Part shown: in pieces, positions 17,498 through 25,888 of the stretch
Numbering within the stretch: position 1 is the stretch's first letter
Layout of the letters: every line of letters begins with the position of its first letter
DNA from: Archaeoglobus veneficus SNP6
GTDB lineage: Archaea; Halobacteriota; Archaeoglobi; Archaeoglobales; Archaeoglobaceae
Direction: 5' to 3'
Assembly (NCBI RefSeq): GCF_000194625.1
Contig: NC_015320.1
Span: 1,596,612 to 1,660,611 of the forward strand
Length of the DNA stretch: 64,000 nt
Made by a program: the position numbers and the translations under genes
Notes under the pieces: generated by a model
What the model saw: only the letters and a program-made list of their open reading frames with translations
Database searches by the model: none
What the model was told of the DNA's origin: nothing

Positions 17498-18219
17498 ATC
17501 AACACCGCTGCCGTGATAGCAACCAGCACAACGTCTGCAATCGTCGGCTTAAATTTCTTCCCGTAAACCTTCGTTTTCCCGCTGTAACCCCTCGCCACAG
17601 ATGCAAGATAAACTCTCTCGCCTCTCTCGTAGGCCCTTATGAAGAATGAGCCAAGGAGCTCGCCACCCTTCCTCCACGTATCAACGAAGTCGGGATGTTT
17701 TATCTGCCTTGCATCCCTTGCAAGGAGCATTCTATAAAGCTCGGCGAACATCAGGTGGATGTAGCGCAGCGTTAGCGATACCGTGGACGTGATTATCTCG
17801 GGCAGCTTGAAAGAGCGCATCGCTGCAATCGTATCGCTGTATGGTGTTGTGAGCATGAACAGCGTAAGGAAAGAGACTGCGAGAAAAACCCTCAGGGCAA
17901 AAACGAACACGTAAACAGGATCAGACAGTAGAAACGGTGAGAGAACGAGAACCGAGAAGGCAGGAATCATCCAGACCCTTGAAAAGTAAAGCTTCAGTCG
18001 AATTCTCGACGTTACGAGGAGCAGAAACAATACAGCAAGAAGAACGAGCAGCCTCTTCAGTTCAAACGTTGAGACAGATGCGTATACAAGTAAAAAAAGG
18101 CACGGGAGTTTTATCCGGGCATCTCCACCAAGAAAGCCTCCTCCAGCAACCTCCCAGCTAAAAAAATTCTGAAAGTAACTTGCTGCCTCTTTTGCAGTCC
18201 TTTCTATTACGTCGTGCAT
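17494..18219 (-). CDS. cbiQ: Cobalt ECF transporter transmembrane protein CbiQ
   Basis: The 241-residue EcfT-type scaffold of the cobalt transporter, with five or six transmembrane segments. The coupling motif that contacts the ATPase is visible as LLARDARQIKHPD near residue 165 and YERGERVYLASVARGY near 200-216, corresponding to the two A-R-G coupling helices of EcfT proteins. It lies 26 bases after the small CbiN-like gene and overlaps cbiO. Confidence 0.93.
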   Translation of the reverse strand: MHDVIERTAKEAASYFQNFFSWEVAGGGFLGGDARIKLPCLFLLVYASVSTFELKRLLVLLAVLFLLLVTSRIRLKLYFSRVWMIPAFSVLVLSPFLLSDPVYVFVFALRVFLAVSFLTLFMLTTPYSDTIAAMRSFKLPEIITSTVSLTLRYIHLMFAELYRMLLARDARQIKHPDFVDTWRKGGELLGSFFIRAYERGERVYLASVARGYSGKTKVYGKKFKPTIADVVLVAITAAVLI

Positions 18220-18245
18220 TCCTGTAATCCTTTGGCTTTCTATAT

Positions 18246-18515
18246 TTAGCTCTTCCTCAGCACCGCTCCGAGTCCGTAACCAACTCCGAGTGTTATCACT
18301 GTTCCAACAATTCCTGCTATCAGTGTTCCAGAGTATGAATCAAGACCCGGAACCGTGTAGTCGGGCAGCACGCCTGAGTAAATCGGGTGTTCTTCCAGCC
18401 CTATCATCTCAGCAGCGTTTTCAAGGGGTTCACTATAGCCAACGAGTTCAGCAGCATAGGCGAAGAGAGGGGATAGCGCAACCATTACTGCAATGGCGAT
18501 GTAGACTTTCTTCAA
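18246..18515 (-). CDS. PDGLE-domain protein (CbiN-like subunit)
   Basis: An 89-residue protein with an N-terminal hydrophobic segment, a short extracytoplasmic loop and a C-terminal transmembrane segment. The central GVLPDYTVPGLDSYSGTLIAGIVGT matches the PDGLE domain that replaces CbiN in many archaeal and bacterial cobalt/nickel transporters and associates with CbiM. Its ATG overlaps the cbiM stop (ATGA), so translation is coupled. Confidence 0.9.
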   Translation of the reverse strand: MKKVYIAIAVMVALSPLFAYAAELVGYSEPLENAAEMIGLEEHPIYSGVLPDYTVPGLDSYSGTLIAGIVGTVITLGVGYGLGAVLRKS

Positions 18516-19129
18516 GCTCCCACCTCCACCAAGTCAGGGCGCGTTGTGGCAATATAGCTGACAACTCCGGCGGTGATTATACCCTCTATGATTCCGAGCA
18601 GTGCGTGCCACATGCCCATTACCGGCACAGTTGTTGCAAGGCCATAGGCGAAAGAGGTAGAGATTCCTATTTCGATTCCCGCAAAGATGGCTGCGAGAGT
18701 TATACCGAGCCATCCCGCAATGAAAGATGCGACGCTCTTGTTCGAAATCGCTCTGTAGATATAGTAGCCAACGAAGACGTTGATAACGGCCATGTTCCAG
18801 ACGTTTGCTCCCAAAGCCGTTATCCCACCATCACCAAAAACGAGGCACTGCACAACGAGCACAGCAGTCATCGCAAGGCAACCGGCGTAGGGGCCTAACA
18901 GGATGCCTGCAAGAGCACCTCCAACGAAGTGTGCTGAAGTACCTCCGGGGATGGGCCAGTTCAGCATCTGAGCAGCAAAGATTGCCGCAGCCACCATCCC
19001 GAGCAGAGGAGCTTTACTCTCATCAAGTTCCTTCTTCGCCCTGTACGCGGAATAGCCCACAACCACGGCTGAGAGAACGTAGAAGATGGCTGCAATGTTC
19101 ATATCAAGGAAACCGTCGGGGATGTGCAT
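18512..19129 (-). CDS. cbiM: Cobalt transport substrate-binding membrane protein CbiM
   Basis: CbiM is the metal-specific membrane subunit of the cobalt ECF transporter. The 205-residue protein starts with MHIPDGFLD, whose Met1-His2 amino-terminal metal site is the hallmark of the family, and continues with NWPIPGGTSAHFVGGALAGILLGP (residues about 60-85) carrying the further metal-ligand His. The ATG at 19129 is preceded by AAAGGAGGTGGAAC, an almost perfect ribosome-binding site, which decides this start over a longer frame. Cobalt would feed corrinoid synthesis. Confidence 0.95.
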   Translation of the reverse strand: MHIPDGFLDMNIAAIFYVLSAVVVGYSAYRAKKELDESKAPLLGMVAAAIFAAQMLNWPIPGGTSAHFVGGALAGILLGPYAGCLAMTAVLVVQCLVFGDGGITALGANVWNMAVINVFVGYYIYRAISNKSVASFIAGWLGITLAAIFAGIEIGISTSFAYGLATTVPVMGMWHALLGIIEGIITAGVVSYIATTRPDLVEVGA

Positions 19130-19248
19130 GTTCCACCTCCTTTTGTTATGTACTGGCAGAAACTTAACACTTGTTGATAACACTTTCGGTACTTATTTCC
19201 AAATCGTTATAATGAATAACAATATGTTACTACAAAATTAATAAAAAA

Positions 19249-19680
19249 TTAGGAAAGAATATCTTTGAGTGTTTTAAGAACATCTTCCGCGTGCCCGTCG
19301 ACCTTCACGTTCTTCCACACTTTCACAATGTTCATTTCTGGATCGATAAGAAAGGTTGTGCGCTTTGCAGTCTTCCCATTTTCCTTCAGAACCCCATAGG
19401 AAGAGGAGATTTTCTTATTCACATCTGCTACTAGAGGGAAGCGAAGCCCAAGCTTCTCTGCAAATTTTTTGTGGGATTCGACGCTCTGTGTTGACACACC
19501 TATGACTGCCGCATTTAGCTTTTCAAATTCATCAAGCAGCTCGTTAAAGCTCTTAGCCTCCTTTGTGCATCCCGGGGTGTTGTCTTTAGGGTAGAAATAG
19601 AGAACAACCCATTTCTTCAGCTCGCCTATCTTAATCTTTCCGAGCTGAGTTTCGGCTTCAAAATCTACAGCCTTCTCCAT
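19249..19680 (-). CDS. bcp: Thiol peroxidase, Bcp/PrxQ-type peroxiredoxin
   Basis: A 143-residue peroxiredoxin that reduces peroxides with a cysteine thiol. The active-site segment FYPKDNTPGCTKEAKSF near residues 29-45 has the peroxidatic Cys; the usual PrxQ resolving Cys five residues later is replaced here (Lys-Glu-Ala-Lys-Ser), so this is a one-Cys type by sequence. RTTFLIDPEMNIVKVWKNVKVDGHAEDVL closes the thioredoxin fold. A TATA-rich stretch precedes the ATG at 19680. The neighbour upstream is a membrane-anchored HTH regulator on the same strand. Confidence 0.93.
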   Translation of the reverse strand: MEKAVDFEAETQLGKIKIGELKKWVVLYFYPKDNTPGCTKEAKSFNELLDEFEKLNAAVIGVSTQSVESHKKFAEKLGLRFPLVADVNKKISSSYGVLKENGKTAKRTTFLIDPEMNIVKVWKNVKVDGHAEDVLKTLKDILS

Positions 19681-19704
19681 AATTTGATATATATTTCACA
19701 ATAT

Positions 19705-20232
19705 TTAAAAAATGTTTTTCTCACGTCTCCTCTTTCTTATTGCAAGATAGATAGCAAGCAGGACTATGGTAGCAACACAGAGCAATCCGACGATGAGTAA
19801 CCAAGTATAGTCGGCACCCATGGCCTTTGGAGTACCGACTTCTGGGACTGTTTCTCTTGGAACGTACTTCTCTACAGTGTAGGATCTCTTCTGTACCCCT
19901 AATCGCGTAATAGCCATGGTTGCGGTAGCAATCAAAGCCGTGGCACCGGCAGCTACAGGCAGTAGCATCTTTACCTTTCTCCATCTCAGAACGGATCTGC
20001 CCGAATTCGTGAGTTCGTAGTAAACCCACTTTCTGCCATCATCGATTCTTCTAACGTATCCAGCGTTTTCGAGAATTCGCACGTGGTAAAGAATTGTTGG
20101 CTTTGACAAACCGAGAACCCTCGATAGTTCGGAAACTGTGTACTTCCTCCCGTTCAGGGCTTTGAGAATAGATACCCTCGTTCCATTAAGGTCCTGCTCT
20201 GCCTGCACCACTCGCTCGCGCGCCAAGTCCAC
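19705..20232 (-). CDS. ArsR-type winged-helix regulator with C-terminal membrane anchors
   Basis: A 175-residue protein with an N-terminal winged helix (TRVSILKALNGRKYTVSELSR, then LGLSKPTILYHVRILENAGYVRR and the wing DGRKWVYYELT) followed by two hydrophobic segments near residues 88-108 and 143-165 and a basic C-terminus RKRRREK. Membrane-tethered ArsR-like regulators of this layout are common in euryarchaea; their signals are mostly unknown. The start is a GTG with a TATA element (CCTATAAG) about 25 bases upstream, so the message is probably leaderless. It may sense envelope or redox state, given the peroxiredoxin 24 bases downstream, but that is inference. Confidence 0.82.
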   Translation of the reverse strand: MDLARERVVQAEQDLNGTRVSILKALNGRKYTVSELSRVLGLSKPTILYHVRILENAGYVRRIDDGRKWVYYELTNSGRSVLRWRKVKMLLPVAAGATALIATATMAITRLGVQKRSYTVEKYVPRETVPEVGTPKAMGADYTWLLIVGLLCVATIVLLAIYLAIRKRRREKNIF

Positions 20233-20325
20233 TTTTAACAGTCCGTACCGTAACTTATAGGGCTTGCGAAAATGTTAGATGGATTTATGATAAATATGTA
20301 GTCTAAAATTTTGAATCTACCACTG

Positions 20326-21963
20326 CTACAGCTTTTTAACCATGTACTCGAACCTCTTTCTGTACCCGAGCCTTCTGTAGTAGTCTCTGACACCAACGCC
20401 ACTTATAACTGCTATCCTGTCGTACTCCTGCTTTGCGATTTCCTCAGCCTCTCTGAGCAGCTTTTCTCCAAAGCCACGGTGCTGGAAAGCTTCAGTATCC
20501 CTGCCTCCAATTGGAACTGTCTTTCCGTAGACATGCAGCTCTCTAACAAGAGCAGTATCCCTAAGCACGTCTACGAACGGCTCATGTGGAAACCTCAGCC
20601 TTATGAACCCGACGAGTGCATCGTAATCGGGCAGCTCGTAGGATATGAAGTACTCTACACCTTTCGATGCTTTGTACTTCCTCACAACGAGATCTGCCTG
20701 TCTTTCTATTTCGTCGCTTGAAAGTTTAACTCCGAGCTTTCTCAGCCTGTGCCCCACTTCCCGGCAGCGAATGCATCTGCACTCGTAGCCGTACTCCTTC
20801 AGCTTTTCATGTACAAGCTGCCTTATGTTGCCTTTTTCGAGACCTATTGCACGATTGACGGGAATATCGCGCTGGATTCTCTGCACCCTCACCCACTCTG
20901 GCAGATAGCGCTTTGCTCTGGCTATGAGCTCGACAACTTCCTCGGTAGTGTAAGGCCTGTATTCACCGGCTTTCCACCACTCGTAGAGTTCTGTTCCTTC
21001 AACAACGAGCGTTGGATAGATTTTGAGGTAGTCGGGCTTGAAGCTCTCGTTTGAGAAGAGCTCTTTGAACATCTCAACGTCTCTATCGAAGTCGCTACCC
21101 GGCAGTCCCGGCATGACGTGGTAGCCCACTTTGAAGGCTGAATCTTTAAGCAGTTTCGTGGCTTCGATTGTGTCGGCAACACTATGACCTCTCCTGATCA
21201 AATTGAGTACGTCGTCGTAAACACTCTGAACACCGAGCTCGACTTTCGTTGCCCCATAGCGGAGCATCTCCAAAATGTGTTCTCGCTTCGAGAAATCGGG
21301 ACGGGTCTCTATTGTTAGGCCTACGCACCTCGCTTTGGCTTTTTCGTTCTTCCTCTTCGCCTTCTCCAGGTCACTTTCAGGCTTTGCACGGCTGTCAAAG
21401 CAGTTCAGGGCGTTGAAAATGTCGAGTATGAACCTGTCTCTGTAGTCCTTCTCCCTTGCGGGGAAGGTACCGCCCATGACTATTATCTCTACTTTATCAA
21501 CGTCGTGTCCGATTTCAGAGAGCTCTTTCAGCCTTGCGCTCACCTGCTTAAACGCGTTGTAGCCATGCTGCCTGCCACGCTGCGCAGCAGGTTCCAAGCC
21601 AATATAACTCTGAGGTGTGCCTATTTCAACCCCTCCGGGGCATGGAACACATTTACCGTGGGGGCAGGGGGCGGGAGAGGTCATTACGGAGACTACAGCG
21701 ACTCCACTTATCGTCCTTACAGGCTTGAGACGGAGAAGTGACTTTAGCTGAACGAGTTCATTGCATTCACCAAATCTCTCCCTGAACGCAGAGAGGATGT
21801 CGGGATCTGCTGGTAATGCAGGCAGCCTGTACTTCCTGCTGATTTCCTTCTTGATTTTCGCGATCTCTTCTTTACATCTGGGTTCGAGTTCGAGGATAGC
21901 ATCAGCTATCTCGATGCAAGCCTTTGTGTATTCGCTGGATTTGCTCGCTGCTCTGGTATCCAC
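20326..21963 (-). CDS. elp3: Archaeal Elp3 tRNA U34 modification enzyme
   Basis: Elp3 builds the carboxymethyl group on C5 of uridine 34 in tRNA, using acetyl-CoA and S-adenosylmethionine. The 545-residue protein has a radical SAM domain with the Elp3 cysteines in CPHGKCVPCPGG near residue 99, the GGTFPAREKDYRDRFI and KVELGVQSVYDDVL motifs, a zinc/cysteine region CRCIRCREVGHR near 395, and a C-terminal GNAT acetyltransferase domain (FQHRGFGEKLLREAEEIA near 490). Full family length. It is separate from its neighbours by about 90-125 bases on either side. Confidence 0.95.
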   Translation of the reverse strand: MDTRAASKSSEYTKACIEIADAILELEPRCKEEIAKIKKEISRKYRLPALPADPDILSAFRERFGECNELVQLKSLLRLKPVRTISGVAVVSVMTSPAPCPHGKCVPCPGGVEIGTPQSYIGLEPAAQRGRQHGYNAFKQVSARLKELSEIGHDVDKVEIIVMGGTFPAREKDYRDRFILDIFNALNCFDSRAKPESDLEKAKRKNEKAKARCVGLTIETRPDFSKREHILEMLRYGATKVELGVQSVYDDVLNLIRRGHSVADTIEATKLLKDSAFKVGYHVMPGLPGSDFDRDVEMFKELFSNESFKPDYLKIYPTLVVEGTELYEWWKAGEYRPYTTEEVVELIARAKRYLPEWVRVQRIQRDIPVNRAIGLEKGNIRQLVHEKLKEYGYECRCIRCREVGHRLRKLGVKLSSDEIERQADLVVRKYKASKGVEYFISYELPDYDALVGFIRLRFPHEPFVDVLRDTALVRELHVYGKTVPIGGRDTEAFQHRGFGEKLLREAEEIAKQEYDRIAVISGVGVRDYYRRLGYRKRFEYMVKKL

Positions 21964-22088
21964 TAACTTGAGAGTTTAGATGATGGGATAAAAAAGGTTT
22001 GGCGGGAATTGAACTTGAGTGTAATCAATTCGATTTGGTTGAATTAGAATGACATCTGCCGTGGTCTTTATTTCGGGCAATTGGTGAC

Positions 22089-22610
22089 TTACTTAAGCAA
22101 ACTGCTTGCGTTGTATAGCACATCGTAAACGAGTAATCCTGCAATTCCGAAAATGAGCAGTGTCTGAAGTCTTTCCTCCCCTTCAGACCCCGTTCTAACC
22201 AGATCGATCTTATACTTCTTGCGTTTAGGCCAGAACCAGTTTACTCCTGTAGGATTCAAGCTATCGCTTAGTAAATGAGTCATATACCCAATGAAGAAGA
22301 TGAGAGCATAAGAAATACTCGCTTTAAAATACCAAAGAAAAATTACTAAACTTGCAGTAAACAAAGTGGCGCCTACAAGGCTATGAGTCCAACCCCTGTG
22401 CGGTGTCGTCTTACAAATAGCAAGAGAAAGAAACTCCCAATTCCCTCGACTTATGTACGACCTGGGATGATCTAAATCCGGGAATAAAGCTCCAATGGGC
22501 GCAATAGCAATTGCGTAAGTGAAGGGTACAATGGACTTTAAAGGAGGAATCAATTCATAAATTACCACTATTATAAAAATAGAAAACAGTATATGAGTTG
22601 TGTGCCTCAT
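22089..22610 (-). CDS. DUF457/YdjM-like membrane-bound metal-dependent hydrolase
   Basis: A 173-residue membrane protein with four or five hydrophobic segments and the family histidines and acids: MRHTTHILFS at the start, GALFPDLDHPRSY near residue 40, HRGWTHSLVGATLF near 72, and MTHLLSDSLNPTGVNWFWP near 110-130. The family binds metal and is called membrane-bound metal-dependent hydrolase or LexA-binding inner-membrane protein, but its substrate is unknown. The ATG at 22610 lies just after the stop of the zinc-finger gene; a GTG at 22622 is an alternative. Base composition is more AT-rich than the flanking genes. Confidence 0.85.
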   Translation of the reverse strand: MRHTTHILFSIFIIVVIYELIPPLKSIVPFTYAIAIAPIGALFPDLDHPRSYISRGNWEFLSLAICKTTPHRGWTHSLVGATLFTASLVIFLWYFKASISYALIFFIGYMTHLLSDSLNPTGVNWFWPKRKKYKIDLVRTGSEGEERLQTLLIFGIAGLLVYDVLYNASSLLK

Positions 22611-22615
22611 AAATT

Positions 22616-22792
22616 TTACCACTTTCTGCGTTTAGCCCTCTTAGCTCTTCTTTCCATCGCCCCGATCGGGTCAAGTGTGCTTGGGTCAAACACTCTTCCT
22701 ACAGGGGTATCCACGGTATGAACTTTTGTTATATGCTGCTTTAAGCCCTTATTGCTCCTAAACCACTTCCCGCAATGAGGGCATTCAGGCAT
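22616..22792 (-). CDS. Small C2H2 zinc-finger protein
   Basis: A 58-residue protein consisting of one C2H2 zinc finger, CPHCGKWFRSNKGLKQHITKVH, followed by a short linker and a very basic tail (MERRAKRAKRRKW). It should bind nucleic acid. Such small single-finger proteins are frequent on archaeal plasmids and viruses and also occur in chromosomes. The ATG at 22792 is preceded by TAGGTG. It is joined to the DUF457 gene, so the two form one unit. Confidence 0.75.
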   Translation of the reverse strand: MPECPHCGKWFRSNKGLKQHITKVHTVDTPVGRVFDPSTLDPIGAMERRAKRAKRRKW

Positions 22793-23009
22793 AAAGGACA
22801 CCTAATACTCAGTTAGATTTTTTAGTATTAAAAATTAACGCTAAATCAGCGAGAATTATATGCAATTCTGTGAAATATATAAAATTTTTTGGGATTAATG
22901 GAGTCTCTTCAAGTCCGGGTTTGTTGATTTTGTGCATCCATTTTTTGATGCGGATGAGTTTAATAAAGATGTTTTACACAGAATTGACCATCCGAGGTGA
23001 GAAGCACAA

Positions 23010-23502
23010 ATGAATCCCATTCCATGGTCTCTGGAGTTTATTCAGGTGCTTGGAGCTGTGGTAATTCTTTTGATGGTTTTTCCATCTCTTTTTAGAAAAC
23101 AACTCCCACTTTGGACCTGGTTCGGGAAATTAGTTATTCTTCTGATTTACCTGCTATTTATTTGCGTCGCTATTTTCCATGAAGGAGGACACGTGTTTGC
23201 TTATGCTATCTTCGGCATCAAATTCACTTATCATTTTGATTTGCTATCTTCCCCCCATGTTACCGCTGAGAATCCTCCACCTCCTATAGTACAGCTCATC
23301 TCTTTGGTCATGGGCCCCATTTTCCAAGCAGTTCTTGGATACATCTTTCTGTTCTCGGATTGGTGTCTTCTCAAGAAGTTCAGAGAGGGATTTCTTGACA
23401 AAAATTTGACAAACATTACTTTGGTTTTTCATTTTAGTCCTTCTTGGAAGTCTTTTGGATATTTATGGGATCATTGTAATATCACGACATCTGTTGAGTT
23501 AG
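23010..23502 (+). pseudogene. Membrane metalloprotease-like gene with an apparent frameshift
   Basis: The frame from ATG 23010 encodes three or four transmembrane segments and AIFHEGGHVFAYAIFG near residues 53-68, an HExxH-type zinc motif inside a membrane segment as in site-2-protease-like (M50-type) peptidases. After about 23410 the original frame turns into a hydrophilic, low-quality tail that runs 59 bases into the next gene. In the +1 frame the same DNA reads WFFILVLLGSLLDIYGIIVI, a clean membrane helix with an Asp that could be the third zinc ligand, and stops at 23500-23502. A single-base indel between 23410 and 23430 explains this best. It may be a real mutation or a sequencing error. 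Confidence 0.6.
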
Positions 23503-23553
23503 GAAGTAAAAATTTGTTAAAGTTTAAATCTGTCTTTAAATTCAAAGACTTTC

Positions 23554-24057
23554 ATGGACGACGATCGTTCAGGGGACGAAATTTTAGAAAAACTGAAAGT
23601 TATAGAGAATAAAATAGACAAATCGACCAATGTAACAGTGAACTTAACAGGCTTTGCCATAGGAGTTACTTATGTATTTTTTGCAGTAGGACTCTACACG
23701 AATTTCTTTGCAGAACAAACCATTCGTATAATAGTCGAAGTTATTGCAATGCTATTGGGTATAACCCTGCTATTGACTTCGAGTGTAAATCTTTCTAAGT
23801 GCTTGCCAACGTCAAAAAGAGAATTGAGAGAATCGCGTTCAAAAAATCTTCAAAAAGAAATTAACATAAACGTCGAGAAAAGATCTGAGACTGTGGATGG
23901 AGGAGAACAAATTAAGTTAGTCAAAATAGCTGGAGGTTACTTGACATCATTTGTACTTCTATTTCTTGGACATAGCCTTATAATTAATGAGGTTGTGGGA
24001 CGGCCGAGTAATGCTTGCCTTGGGGACGATCGTAGCAATAATTGCACTGAAATCTAA
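23554..24057 (+). CDS. Uncharacterised membrane protein
   Basis: A 167-residue protein with an acidic, helical N-terminus (ILEKLKVIENKIDK), two transmembrane segments near 33-50 and 57-78, a basic loop and a third segment near 127-147. No family was recognised. An AT-rich element (CTTTAAATTC near 23533) lies shortly before the ATG. It belongs to the AT-rich patch of 22-24.2 kb and follows the frameshifted metalloprotease-like gene. Confidence 0.6.
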   Translation: MDDDRSGDEILEKLKVIENKIDKSTNVTVNLTGFAIGVTYVFFAVGLYTNFFAEQTIRIIVEVIAMLLGITLLLTSSVNLSKCLPTSKRELRESRSKNLQKEININVEKRSETVDGGEQIKLVKIAGGYLTSFVLLFLGHSLIINEVVGRPSNACLGDDRSNNCTEI

Positions 24058-24192
24058 TTTATGAAGTTTAAATCTGCCCAACTGGTTTGTAGTTTAATCA
24101 TTAGGTACTTTTGGGTAAGATTATTGAACTATGTATTTCGCGCTTACCTAAAAAAGTTTGAAGTGGAGTCGTTTTAGAATAATTCCAAAATT

Positions 24193-24894
24193 TTACCACT
24201 CAAGCTTCGCAGCACTGAACACGGGCCCTTCAACGCAAACCCTTAGCCCATTTTCGAGCACGCATGAGCCGCAAACACCAATTCCACACTTCATATATCT
24301 TTCAAGAGAGAATTCCGCCCTGTTCAGCAGTTCTCTCTCATTCAACAGTTTGTACAAAGCTTTAAGCATGGGTTCCGGGCCGCATGCATAGATCTTTCTG
24401 TAGCTGCTAAGGTCTTTCGTGGCAGCAAGCTCTACGACGTTACCGTGAAATCCGGCGCTGCCGTCGTCTGTGGCAACTTCGTAGCTCTTCAGCCTTTCAA
24501 GGCATACGATTTCGTCGGCGTTTCTCGCTCCGTAGAACACGTGCACTTCCACACCCTCGGCAATTAGATAATCATGAAGGTAGAGGAGCGGAGCGATTCC
24601 AATTCCCCCGGCTACGAGCAAAGCTTTGCCTTCTGCAGGTGTGAAGGGGTTACCCATTGGTCCCTTGATACCTACAAGGGCTCCCGGAGATATATCGACG
24701 AGGGCTCTTGTGGTCTCTCCGACAGCTTTAACGGTTACAGAACGAGGGGAGGAAAGACTCAGGGGAATCTCCTCGTAGCCGAAGAGATTGAGCATGACAA
24801 ACTGGCCAGGATATGATGGTAAAATGCCGTCAAATACTATTGTTGCAACGTCTTTGCTGTGCTTTACAACTTTTTCAACCCTGACACAGTACAT
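24193..24894 (-). CDS. pyrK: Dihydroorotate dehydrogenase electron-transfer subunit PyrK
   Basis: PyrK carries FAD and a [2Fe-2S] cluster and passes electrons from PyrD to NAD+ in pyrimidine synthesis. The 233-residue protein shows the ferredoxin-reductase layout: a beta-barrel FAD domain (YPGQFVMLNLFG, then EIPLSLSS), an NAD-binding domain (ALLVAGGIGIAPLLYL, CGPEPMLKAL) and the C-terminal cluster ligands CGIGVCGSCVL...CVEGPVF. The ATG at 24894 is preceded by GGGGTGATGAA; it lies four bases before the end of pyrD, so the genes are one operon. Confidence 0.95.
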   Translation of the reverse strand: MYCVRVEKVVKHSKDVATIVFDGILPSYPGQFVMLNLFGYEEIPLSLSSPRSVTVKAVGETTRALVDISPGALVGIKGPMGNPFTPAEGKALLVAGGIGIAPLLYLHDYLIAEGVEVHVFYGARNADEIVCLERLKSYEVATDDGSAGFHGNVVELAATKDLSSYRKIYACGPEPMLKALYKLLNERELLNRAEFSLERYMKCGIGVCGSCVLENGLRVCVEGPVFSAAKLEW

Positions 24895-24898
24895 TTCA

Positions 24899-25792
24899 TC
24901 ACCCCGTATGCGCCTTACCAACGAGTTCTACAAGACTCTCGCCTGTTGAGCGGGTGTATGCTTTCAGACTCTCAACGAGGCTGTAGAAAATACGGTGGCT
25001 GTAGAACAATGCCGAGCCTATTTGAACTGCCGTAGCTCCTGCAAGGATGAATTCAACAACGTCTTTCCATGTTGTAATGCCTCCAACACCAATTACGGGA
25101 ACATCCAGTTCCTTGTATAAATCCCAGACACACTTTAAGGCAATAGGTTTTATCGCTTCCCCACTCACTCCACCACTTATATTGCTGAGCTTTGGCTTTC
25201 TGCTGACTATGTCGATGCTCATTCCTTTCACTGTGTTTACTGCAACGACCGCATCTACTCCACCCTCTTCTGCAGCTTTTCCTATTTCAACAACATCGAG
25301 TACGTTTGGAGATAGCTTTGCAAAGACTGGCTTTTCTGTTGAGCGCTTAACTTCTGCAACGATCTCTTTAACGAGTTCTGGATCGCTTCCGACCGCCATG
25401 CCAACGTTTTCGGCATGAGGACAGCTCAGGTTGAGCTCGAAAGCATCGGCCATGGGGAAATGAGGAGTGAGGGATGCAAACTCCTCTGATGTTGAGGCGA
25501 AGAGACTTACAACAAGAGGCGACCTACCTTCGGCCCTGAACTTCTCGAGTTCTTCTGCAAAAGCCCTGACTCCGGGAGAAGAAAGCCCTACAGCGTTTAT
25601 AAGACCGTGGGCATAGTTAACTACAACGGGGTTCCTGTAGCCCTCTCTCGGCTCCGTTCCAACGGACTTTGCAACAACCGCTCCAGCGTGCCTCGAAATT
25701 CTTATGAGTGAGGACACATGACTGCCCATAATCCCGCTTGCAAGCATCAGCGGGTTCTTCATCTTTAAACCGCAGAGCTCAACTTCGAGCAT
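24899..25792 (-). CDS. pyrD: Dihydroorotate dehydrogenase B catalytic subunit PyrD
   Basis: PyrD oxidises dihydroorotate to orotate with FMN. The 297-residue class 1B enzyme has LMLASGIMGSH near residue 14, NLSCPHAENVGMA with the catalytic Cys segment at 128-140, PVFAKLSPNV, VVAVNTVKGM and the FMN phosphate loop VIGVGGITTWKDV...GATAVQIGSAL. The ATG at 25792 lies about 25 bases after a TATA element (CTTATACAT), indicating a leaderless message and deciding against the longer frame from 25840. It is followed directly by pyrK. Confidence 0.95.
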   Translation of the reverse strand: MLEVELCGLKMKNPLMLASGIMGSHVSSLIRISRHAGAVVAKSVGTEPREGYRNPVVVNYAHGLINAVGLSSPGVRAFAEELEKFRAEGRSPLVVSLFASTSEEFASLTPHFPMADAFELNLSCPHAENVGMAVGSDPELVKEIVAEVKRSTEKPVFAKLSPNVLDVVEIGKAAEEGGVDAVVAVNTVKGMSIDIVSRKPKLSNISGGVSGEAIKPIALKCVWDLYKELDVPVIGVGGITTWKDVVEFILAGATAVQIGSALFYSHRIFYSLVESLKAYTRSTGESLVELVGKAHTG

Positions 25793-25888
25793 TAAGTGTG
25801 CTTTCCCGCGAATGTATAAGGGTGTTTTGGTCTCCTGCATTTTCCCGTGTTTACGGGATTAAACAAAACGAGTTGCTTGTTTTACTAC

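Noticed and set aside
18290-18898. 202-codon frame over cbiM/cbiN
   Set aside because: Antisense; the CbiM MHIPDG start and ribosome-binding site settle the real strand.
24061-24177. 38-codon plus-strand frame after the membrane protein at 23554
   Set aside because: Starts with ATG but lacks a ribosome-binding site and any recognisable pattern; too short to support.
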